Below, in pieces: positions 1-7,733 of a DNA stretch of 64,000 nucleotides. This stretch comes from Planctomycetota bacterium (GTDB taxonomy: Bacteria > Planctomycetota > UBA1135 > GCA-002686595), in NCBI GenBank assembly GCA_002862085.1, contig PKCK01000029.1:1-64000 (forward strand), given 5' to 3'. Position numbers and translations under genes: made by a program. Position 1 is the stretch's first letter. Each line of letters opens with the position of its first letter. The notes beneath the pieces were generated by a model. That model was not told the DNA's origin, did no database searches, and worked only from the letters and a program-made list of their open reading frames with translations.

Positions 1-2226
1 GGGAAGGGTGAGGTCGACGAGCAGTTCCTGGCCCCCGTCGAAGGCGCGCAGCCTCGGGGTCTGACCGGCGAGCGTCACGGTCACGCGGCCGCTCCTGTGA
101 CCGCCGCCCTCGAGGGCCTCGACCTCGCCGGCGAGGGCGCGGAAGGTGACCTCCGTGGGCGTGTCCGTCTCGAGGGTCAGGGTGCGAACGAGTCGCGCGC
201 GGCCGCCCTGGTCGGCGGGCTGCACCTCGGGCACCGCGCGGTCGCTGACCTCGACGTCGCCCAGGGAGTAGCGCAGCGTCGGCACGCCGTCCGCCGCGAG
301 CCGGTACCCGCGGAAGCGGTAGCCGTACTGGCGGGGGTAGGTCGGGTCGGGGTTGACCGGCTCCTCCTCCGTCTTGACGGGCCTCAGGGGCCATGATCGG
401 TCGCTCTCGACGCCCATCAGGAAAGCGACGTCGCGCGCGAGCTCCGCCGCGCGCGCGCGCGGGTTGAAGTCGCCCGCGCCCTGCCCGTTCCAGTTGACCG
501 ACACGAAGTCCCCGCGCCACAGGGCGGCGAGCGCGCCGTTGTTCGCGTCGAAGGCGTAGTGCAGCCCCTCCGGGAAGCCCACGGCCACGCCGCGGAAGCC
601 GGCCACCCGGCTGCGGCCGCGGTAGACCCGCGGCGCGCCCTCCACGTCGACGTCCCAGCGCGGCTGGTCGATCCCGCGGGGGTTCGGCGCGCTGCGGCCG
701 AGGGTGAGGAAGTGCCAGATCGCGCCGATCTGCGCGTCGGTGTCGCCGCCCAGGGTCTCGTCGTCGACGGCCACGCCGCCCGGCCAGGACTCGGGCATGA
801 CGACGCCGGGGAGGAGCGACTGCGGCGCGATCAGGAAGTCACGGAACCACCGCTCGCGCAGCCGATCGGGTGACGTGATGAGGTCGAGGCCCTGGAAGCT
901 CGGACCGCGCTTGGCGTTGAAGCAGTGGCACGACACGCACCCCAGACGCGTCGTCCCCAGGAGCAGGCGCGCGGCGTCACGGGACTCCCTCTCGGTCTCG
1001 CCCGAAGGCTTCGGGAACACCAACGGCTCCTCGGTCGCGTCCACCTCCTCGAGGAGCGCAGGCAGGTGGGCGACGTTGTCGGCGCCGAACACCGGCATGC
1101 GCGTGCGCATGTAGGGCCGCACCGAGGCGCCGTCGTGGAGGACGTTCTCGAGCCAGGTCCGTCGCAGCTTGCCGCCGACACCGTCGAGGTGGGGCGGCCG
1201 GCGCGCGTTGTCGCCGAGCTCGGGCTCGTCGGAGACCAGGTACCCGTCGAGCTCCGCCGGCACGCCCCCGCGCCCGTCGCGCTCGTGGCACGCGGTGCAG
1301 CGGAAGGCCTCGAGGGTGTGGTCGACGCGTTCCGCAGGCGCGACCGGCTCGTCGAGCGCCGCGATGGACGCGCGGATCGCCCTGCGCTCCGCGTCCGTGC
1401 GCCCGTAGGCCGGCGCCCCCGCCGACGGCGCGTCACCCGCGCAGCCGTCGACGCCCGAACGGAACGGGACGTCCGCTGCCGGCGGCGCCTCCCCGGCGGC
1501 CGGGCCATGACAGCTCGCGCAGCGCAGCTCGCCGAAGAGCTCGCGGCCTGCCGCGATCCGCTCCGGCGTGGAAGCCGTGGGACGAGGCGAGAGGCTCTTC
1601 CCCACCTGGTCGCCCGGCACCAGGTACGACGCGAGATCTCCGGCCTCGGCGCGCGTGAGGTGCATCTCGGGCATCAGCCCCGCGGGTCTGTGGGCCAGCG
1701 GGTCGTGCAGGAACGCCGCGAGGCCGCGCATCGTGTACTTGGCAGCCACGTGGTCGAGCACATGCCCGCCCGCCGGCATCGGACCCAAGGTCCCGGTCAC
1801 CGCGTCCGGCACACGCGGCCCGTGGCACTGGACGCAGCCGACCTCGTGGTAGAGGCGCTCACCGCGCTTCCAGTCGCCCTCGGTGTCGAAGCCGTCCGCG
1901 GCAGGCGCGAGCGAGCGGACGTAGGCCGCGAGGGACGCGGCGGCGTCCAGACGCTCGGCGCGCGAGCGACCCGCGAGCACGTCGGGCATGCGCGTGTCCA
2001 GGTGCATCTTCCGCGGGGAGACGAGGAACGCCTCGAGGAAGCCAGGGTGCGTGCGCGCGGCGGAGAGCGTCAGGTTCGGCGCAGCGCGCTCGCCTGCTCG
2101 CGCGAGGTCGCCGTGGCAGGCGGCGCAGCCGAGGCGCGCCAGGAGCTCACGGCCGGACTGTCCACTGGCCTCGCCCGCCGTCGTGGCGATCGAGGCGACG
2201 AGGAGGAGGGCTGAGCGAAGCTGCAT
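1..2226 (-). CDS. Multiheme c-type cytochrome domain protein, signal peptide, 3' end outside window
   Basis: Reverse strand from ATG at 2226: MQLRSALLLVASIATTAGEASGQSGRELLARLGCAACHG... The frame stays open to position 1. Five in-frame CxxCH motifs: CAACH, CVQCH, CASCH, CTACH, CVSCH. Absent from the ORF track because it has no stop inside the window. Confidence 0.85.
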   Translation of the reverse strand, partial: MQLRSALLLVASIATTAGEASGQSGRELLARLGCAACHGDLARAGERAAPNLTLSAARTHPGFLEAFLVSPRKMHLDTRMPDVLAGRSRAERLDAAASLAAYVRSLAPAADGFDTEGDWKRGERLYHEVGCVQCHGPRVPDAVTGTLGPMPAGGHVLDHVAAKYTMRGLAAFLHDPLAHRPAGLMPEMHLTRAEAGDLASYLVPGDQVGKSLSPRPTASTPERIAAGRELFGELRCASCHGPAAGEAPPAADVPFRSGVDGCAGDAPSAGAPAYGRTDAERRAIRASIAALDEPVAPAERVDHTLEAFRCTACHERDGRGGVPAELDGYLVSDEPELGDNARRPPHLDGVGGKLRRTWLENVLHDGASVRPYMRTRMPVFGADNVAHLPALLEEVDATEEPLVFPKPSGETERESRDAARLLLGTTRLGCVSCHCFNAKRGPSFQGLDLITSPDRLRERWFRDFLIAPQSLLPGVVMPESWPGGVAVDDETLGGDTDAQIGAIWHFLTLGRSAPNPRGIDQPRWDVDVEGAPRVYRGRSRVAGFRGVAVGFPEGLHYAFDANNGALAALWRGDFVSVNWNGQGAGDFNPRARAAELARDVAFLMGVESDRSWPLRPVKTEEEPVNPDPTYPRQYGYRFRGYRLAADGVPTLRYSLGDVEVSDRAVPEVQPADQGGRARLVRTLTLETDTPTEVTFRALAGEVEALEGGGHRSGRVTVTLAGQTPRLRAFDGGQELLVDLTLP

Positions 2227-2397
2227 CGGGAACGAGCATAGGGCCCCTCCGGGGTCCCGCCACGGGCGCTCAGGGCCCTGGAAGCTGGATGAAGGAACGC
2301 GTGGCGGTCCGGGCATGGGTGTCGGATCGGCCTCGCGCGTTATTTTCAACGCCCCCTTCCCTGCCCCGGTCCCCTGCTCCGAAACGGACGATCTCCC

Positions 2398-3921
2398 ATG
2401 ACCGAGAACGACGGCGTCGCCCACGAAGGCGACAAGAAGCTCTTCTTCGCGTGCTTCATCGCGCTCATCGCCACCGCCTTCGGCTTCATCATCCGCGCGC
2501 TGGTGATCGACGACTGGGCGGCCGAGTTCAACCTCACCGAGACCGAGAAGGGCGAGATCATCGGCGTCGGCCTCTGGCCGTTCGCCATCAGCATCGTCCT
2601 CTTCAGCCTGATCATCGACCGGATCGGCTACGGGCGCGCGATGGTGTTCGCCTTCGCCTGCCACGTGATCTCCGCGATCGTCACGATCCGGGCGCAGGGC
2701 TACTGGGATCTGTGGATCGGCAACTTCATCGTCGCCCTGGGCAACGGCACCGTCGAGGCCGTGATCAACCCGGTCGTCGCGACGATGTTCGTGAAGAACA
2801 AGACCAAGTGGCTGAACATCCTCCACGCTGGCTGGCCCGGGGGCCTGGTGCTCGGCGGCCTGCTGACGATCGCCCTCGGCCAGGACGCGTCCTGGCAGAC
2901 CAAGGTCGCGCTGATCTTCATCCCGGTCATCGCCTACGCGATCCTGATGTTCGGCCGCCGTTTCCCCGTGAACGAGCGCGTCGCGGCCGGCGTCTCCTTC
3001 AAGGCCATGCTCTCCGAGGTCGGCCTCCTGGGCGCCCTCGTCATCAACTACCTGATGTTCGCCGAGGTCAGCAAGGTCTTCGAATGGAGCCCGGCCGTGA
3101 TGTGGTCGCTCATCGGGGTCTTCACCATCGGCTTCGGCGCCTACGTCGGGTCGATCGGCAACCTGCTCTTCGTCTTCCTGCTGCTGCTGATGCTCCCGCT
3201 CGCCACCACCGAGCTCGGCGTGGACAGCTGGATCACGGCCCTCATGGGGCCGGCGATGGAGGACATCGGGTACCAGGCGGGCTGGGTGCTCGTCTACACC
3301 TCCTTCGTGATGATGGTCCTGCGCTTCAACGCGGGCCCCATCGTCCATCGCATCTCTCCCCTGGGCCTCCTCGCGGTGTCCTCGGTCATCGCCGGTCTCG
3401 GCCTCGTGACCCTCTCCACGGCGACGGGGGTCATGATCCTCGTGGCCGCCACCCTCTACGGGATCGGCAAGTCGTTCTTCTGGCCGACCATGCTCGGCGT
3501 CGTGGCCGAGCAGTTCCCGCGCGGCGGCGCGCTGACCCTCAACGCCACCGGCGGCGTCGGCATGCTCGGCGTCGGCGTGGTGGGCGCGGTCTTCCTCGGC
3601 GCGATCCAGGACAAGCAGGTCGCGGCCGACCTCGCCGCCTACGACGCGGCCAACAACACGGCCCTCGTCGAGAGCTACGTGACCCTCGACAAGAAGAGCG
3701 TCCTCGGCGAGATGACCGTCCTCGACCCCGAGGTCCGCGCGGCCGCGCCGGAGGCCGACCAGAAGACCATCGAGGAAGTGGAGGCCGGCGCGAAGAAGGC
3801 GGCCCTGCGCGCGACCGCCGTCTTCCCGGCGATCATGCTCGTCTGCTACCTGCTCCTGATGGTCTTCTTCCGCACGCGGGGCGGATACAAGCCGGTGGAG
3901 CTCGGCTCCGACGCGACCTGA
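2398..3921 (+). CDS. MFS transporter
   Basis: 507 aa with about 12 hydrophobic segments; MFS-like N-terminal half (IIDRIGYGRAMVFAFACHV). Confidence 0.85.
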   Translation: MTENDGVAHEGDKKLFFACFIALIATAFGFIIRALVIDDWAAEFNLTETEKGEIIGVGLWPFAISIVLFSLIIDRIGYGRAMVFAFACHVISAIVTIRAQGYWDLWIGNFIVALGNGTVEAVINPVVATMFVKNKTKWLNILHAGWPGGLVLGGLLTIALGQDASWQTKVALIFIPVIAYAILMFGRRFPVNERVAAGVSFKAMLSEVGLLGALVINYLMFAEVSKVFEWSPAVMWSLIGVFTIGFGAYVGSIGNLLFVFLLLLMLPLATTELGVDSWITALMGPAMEDIGYQAGWVLVYTSFVMMVLRFNAGPIVHRISPLGLLAVSSVIAGLGLVTLSTATGVMILVAATLYGIGKSFFWPTMLGVVAEQFPRGGALTLNATGGVGMLGVGVVGAVFLGAIQDKQVAADLAAYDAANNTALVESYVTLDKKSVLGEMTVLDPEVRAAAPEADQKTIEEVEAGAKKAALRATAVFPAIMLVCYLLLMVFFRTRGGYKPVELGSDAT

Positions 3922-3950
3922 CGCGCGCCGCGCAGGTCCGGAACGAAGGA

Positions 3951-3984
3951 GAGCGGCCCCGCGGTTCGAACCGCGGGGCCGCTC
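3951..3984. terminator. Perfect palindromic hairpin between convergent genes
   Basis: gagcggccccgcggttcgaaccgcggggccgctc is self-complementary over its whole length; it lies between the MFS stop (3921) and the convergent VOC gene stop (4008). Confidence 0.8.
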
Positions 3985-4007
3985 TCGTAGGCGCGATGAG
4001 TGCCGCG

Positions 4008-4487
4008 CTAGGCGGTGCGCGGCGTGTGGGTGCCCACGTCGGCGCCGGGCGGCAGGACGTAGATCCCGCGCTCGGGCTCCACGAGCTCGTCCTCGAAGAG
4101 CGCCGGGTCGATCCGGGCGCCGGGGCGGCTCGCGATCTCGATCAGGTTCCCGTGGGGGTCCCGGACGAACATCTGCATCTTCCCGTTGGGCAGCGCGCGC
4201 ACGAGGCCCCAGGGCTCCGTGTCGATGGCGCCAGCCGCCTTCGCGCGCGCGAAGACCCCCTCGAAGTCGGGGACCTCGAGGCAGAAGTGGCCGCGGTACG
4301 CACGCGCGTCCGCCAGCACGTTCATGTGGATCTGCTGGCGGTCGTTGATGCGGAAGAACTGCGAGGCCATCCCCTGCTCGGGCGTCGGGTCGAGGGCCAG
4401 CCCCAGCACGTCGCGGTAGAACGGGACGGCCGTCTCGAGGTCGTCCACGTTGACGTTGATGTGATGGATGTGCGCGTCGGCGTCCAT
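4008..4487 (-). CDS. VOC/glyoxalase family protein
   Basis: MDADAHIHHINVNVDDLETAVPFYRDVLGLAL...FVRDPHGNLIEIASRPG, typical VOC beta-alpha-beta motifs. Confidence 0.85.
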   Translation of the reverse strand: MDADAHIHHINVNVDDLETAVPFYRDVLGLALDPTPEQGMASQFFRINDRQQIHMNVLADARAYRGHFCLEVPDFEGVFARAKAAGAIDTEPWGLVRALPNGKMQMFVRDPHGNLIEIASRPGARIDPALFEDELVEPERGIYVLPPGADVGTHTPRTA

Positions 4488-4497
4488 GGCGCTTGGC

Positions 4498-5385
4498 TCA
4501 GCGGATGAGCGGCAGGAGCGTCTCCGAGGCCGTCTCGTAGAGCATCGTGTAGTACTCCTCGGAGAGCAGGCTCGAGCCGTGGTCCTCGATGAACTTGAGC
4601 TGCTCGGGGGAGATGTCGACCGGGTTCTGCTCGACCTGGTTCGTCCAGGGCGAGACCGGAGTGCGGTCGATGGGCGCGACGGCCTCCATGGTGAGGGCGC
4701 CGTCGTAGCCGATGTCCTTCAGCGTCTCGACGAAGGCCTTCCAGTCCACCGAGCCCATGCCGGGCGCGAGGCGGTTGTTCTCGGCGACGTGCACGTCCAC
4801 CAGGCGCGACTTCGACGCGCGCAGGGCCGCGTGCATGTCCTTCTCCTCGATGTTCATGTGGAACACGTCGAGGCAAACGCCGCAGTTGGGGCCGACCGCC
4901 TCGGCCAGGGCCATGGCCTGGTCCGCGCGGTTGAGGAAGTAGGTCTCGAAGCGGTTGAGCGGCTCGAGCGCCATGCGCACGCCGCGCTCCTCTGCCAGTT
5001 CGTAGACCTCCTGGAGGCCGGCGACCACCCAGCCCCACTCCTCGTCGGGGGTCGCGTCGGGGTTCACCTTGCCGACCGTCGCGGGAACGATCGTGAGCTC
5101 GGTGCCCTCCAGCTGGTGGACCATCTCGACCAGCGACTTGAAGTAGTCGACGGTCGCGGCGCGCTGCGCGGGATCCTTCGCGGCGAGGTTGCGATCACCG
5201 AGCGTGAGGGTGACCGCCCCCCAGCAGCGGATCCCGTACTCCTTCAGCAGCGGCAGACACTCGCTCGGCTTGTACTGATCCGGCTCGCCGCTGATCTCGA
5301 TGCTCTCGAATCCGAGACGCTTGATGCGCTTCAACGTGACCTCGAGGGGCTCCGCGCGCATCCAGTTGTGGGTCGACAGGTGCAT
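4498..5385 (-). CDS. Sugar phosphate isomerase/epimerase (xylose isomerase-like TIM barrel)
   Basis: 295 aa; FESIEISGEPDQYK, CLDVFHMNIEE, LVDVHVAENNRLAPGMGSVDW, YDGALTMEA. Confidence 0.85.
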   Translation of the reverse strand: MHLSTHNWMRAEPLEVTLKRIKRLGFESIEISGEPDQYKPSECLPLLKEYGIRCWGAVTLTLGDRNLAAKDPAQRAATVDYFKSLVEMVHQLEGTELTIVPATVGKVNPDATPDEEWGWVVAGLQEVYELAEERGVRMALEPLNRFETYFLNRADQAMALAEAVGPNCGVCLDVFHMNIEEKDMHAALRASKSRLVDVHVAENNRLAPGMGSVDWKAFVETLKDIGYDGALTMEAVAPIDRTPVSPWTNQVEQNPVDISPEQLKFIEDHGSSLLSEEYYTMLYETASETLLPLIR

Positions 5386-5622
5386 GGAGTCATCCTACGC
5401 CTTCCCGTCGGATCGGAGACCGCCGCCGCGCAGGACGCCCGTTCTGCGCGTCGCTCCGGAACCCCGGGAATGCGAACCCGACCGGGGGAGCGCGCCCCGG
5501 AACCCCTCGCGCGGATGCCGTCCCACGACGCAGCGGATAACCTCCATGCGCGCGGCCAGCATCGCCGTGCCCCCCCCCGACCCTCTCGCCGCGTCGTCGC
5601 GGCCCTGCTCCACAACCATCCG

Positions 5623-6789
5623 ATGGAGATCGCCGCCGTCGAGGCGCGCTGGCTGCGCGCGCCGATCCCAGAAGCGGGCCAGCACACCTCGGACTTCGGC
5701 CGCCTCCGCACCTTCGACGCGGTCCTCGTCACCGTGCGCACGAAGGACGGCGCCGAGGGCTTCGGCGAGGCCAAGGCAGCCGTGGGCTCCGCCGGCGACT
5801 GCGCGTCGCTGGTCACGACCGTCGAGCGCGAACTCGGGCCCGCGCTGATCGGACGGGATCCCCGGCGCATCACCGAGGCCTGGGAGCGCATGTACTGCGG
5901 CCAGCGCGGCGAGCTCGCCCTCGATCGCGGCCGCAGCTTCCCCGACGTCGCGCGCCGCGGCCCGCGGATCGCCGCGATCGGCGCCGTCGACACCGCGCTC
6001 TGGGACCTCGCGGGCCAGGCCCACCGCGTGCCCGTCGTCGAGCTCCTCGGCGGCGCTTGCCGGGACGCGATGCCCGCCTACGCGTCCGGCGGGTGGGGCG
6101 GCGTCGACCGCATCGGCGACGAGCTCGGGGCCTTCGTCGAGCGCGGCTTCCGCGCCGTGAAGATGCGCGTGGGTGCGATGGACCAGCACGTGGAGACGAG
6201 CGCGGTTCGCACCCTGGCTGCGCGCGCGGCCCTGGGCCCGGACGTCGAGCTGATGGTCGACTCCCACGGCACCTTCTCCCTCCCCGAGGCCAAGCGCTTC
6301 GCGCGGATGGTCGAGAGCGCCAACCTGCGCTGGTTCGAGGAGCCGACGCCCCTCGACGACGTCGAGGCGGCGGCAGAGCTGCGCTCCTCGACGGACATCC
6401 CCATCGCGGTCGGAGAGAGCCTCTCCACCCGCTTCGAGTTCCGCGACGTCCTCGAGCGTCGCGCCGCGGACGTGCTTCAACCCGACGTCGCGCTCGTCGG
6501 CGGGATCACCGAGGCGCGCCGGGTCGCCGCCCTCGCGGAGACGGCCCAGGTCGAGCTCGCGCCGCACCTGTGGGGCTCGGCCGTGTCCTACCTGGCCGGA
6601 CTGCACGTCGCCTTCGCCAGCCCGGCCGCCCGCATCCTCGAGGTCTCCCTGGGCGCCAACCCCCTCCTGCGCGAACTGCCGGAGTGGCCTCCGACGGTGG
6701 AGGACGGACAGGTGAAGGTCCCCGAGGGCCCGGGTCTCGGCTTCCGCCCACGCGCGGAGCTGGTCGACGAGTGGACGGTCCCGCTGTGA
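5623..6789 (+). CDS. Mandelate racemase/muconate lactonizing enzyme family protein (enolase superfamily)
   Basis: MEIAAVEARWLRAPIPE...VKMRVG, MVDSHG, RWFEEPTPLDD, AVGESLST, LAPHLWGS. The start is internal to the 4468..6789 ORF. Confidence 0.9.
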   Translation: MEIAAVEARWLRAPIPEAGQHTSDFGRLRTFDAVLVTVRTKDGAEGFGEAKAAVGSAGDCASLVTTVERELGPALIGRDPRRITEAWERMYCGQRGELALDRGRSFPDVARRGPRIAAIGAVDTALWDLAGQAHRVPVVELLGGACRDAMPAYASGGWGGVDRIGDELGAFVERGFRAVKMRVGAMDQHVETSAVRTLAARAALGPDVELMVDSHGTFSLPEAKRFARMVESANLRWFEEPTPLDDVEAAAELRSSTDIPIAVGESLSTRFEFRDVLERRAADVLQPDVALVGGITEARRVAALAETAQVELAPHLWGSAVSYLAGLHVAFASPAARILEVSLGANPLLRELPEWPPTVEDGQVKVPEGPGLGFRPRAELVDEWTVPL

Positions 6790-7724
6790 CCGGCCCGCGC
6801 GTCCTGCTCCTCGAGTCCGTCCACCCCGACGCGCACGCCGAGCTCTCCGCGAGCGCGGACACCTGCCTGGCCCCCTCGCCCGACGCCGACCTCCCCGGCC
6901 TCGAGGACGTCCGCGCGATCATCACCCGCGGCCGCGGGCGCGCGAACGACGCGCTGTTCGCACGCTGTCCGGCGCTCGAGGTCGTCGCGCGCGCGGGCGT
7001 CGGACTCGACAACGTCGATCTCGAGGCAGCTGCCCGACGCGGCGTGGCGGTGCTCAACGTCCCCGACGCGCTCACCGAGACCGTCGCCGAGCACGCCCTC
7101 ACTCTCGCCCTCGCGGCGCGCCGCCAGGTCGTCATGAGCGCGAACGACGCGCGCGGAGGCCGCTGGGAGGAGCGCGCGAGCTACTCCGGCGAGATGATCG
7201 CGGGCACGCGCACCACCGTCGTCGGTCTCGGCGCCATCGGCGCGCGCGCCGCCGCGCTCCTGCGCGCCATCGGCGCGGAGGTGACGACCTGGAGCCGCAC
7301 CCACCGCGAGGACGCGGGGTTCGAACCCGATCTCGCTCGCGCCCTCGACGGTGCGGACGTCGTCTCCCTGCACGTTGCCCTCACCGACGAGACCCGCGGC
7401 CTGCTCGACGCTCCGCTCCTCCAGCGACTCGCTCCTGGCGCGACGATCGTGAACACCGCTCGTCCCGCCGTGGTGCGCCAGGCCGATGTGCTCGCGGCCC
7501 TCGAGTCGGGCCGCGTCGGCGCCTACGCGGTGGACGGCTTCGAGCCCGAGCCGCCCGATCCCGCCGATCCGCTGCTCGCACATCCGGGGGTGATCGTGAC
7601 CCCCCACGTCGCCGCCCTCACGCGCACGACGTACCGCGACCTCTGCCTCGCGACCGTCCGCGGAGTGCTCGCCGTGCTCGGCGGCGAAGAGCCCTCCGGC
7701 GGCGCGCAGCGCGTCCGGAGCTGA
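6786..7724 (+). CDS. D-isomer-specific 2-hydroxyacid dehydrogenase
   Basis: GTG start overlaps the upstream TGA (GTGA). TTVVGLGAIGARAAALLRAIG (NAD-binding), TVAEHALTLALA, IVTPHVAALT. Confidence 0.88.
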   Translation: MTGPRVLLLESVHPDAHAELSASADTCLAPSPDADLPGLEDVRAIITRGRGRANDALFARCPALEVVARAGVGLDNVDLEAAARRGVAVLNVPDALTETVAEHALTLALAARRQVVMSANDARGGRWEERASYSGEMIAGTRTTVVGLGAIGARAAALLRAIGAEVTTWSRTHREDAGFEPDLARALDGADVVSLHVALTDETRGLLDAPLLQRLAPGATIVNTARPAVVRQADVLAALESGRVGAYAVDGFEPEPPDPADPLLAHPGVIVTPHVAALTRTTYRDLCLATVRGVLAVLGGEEPSGGAQRVRS

Positions 7725-7733
7725 ACTCCAGGG

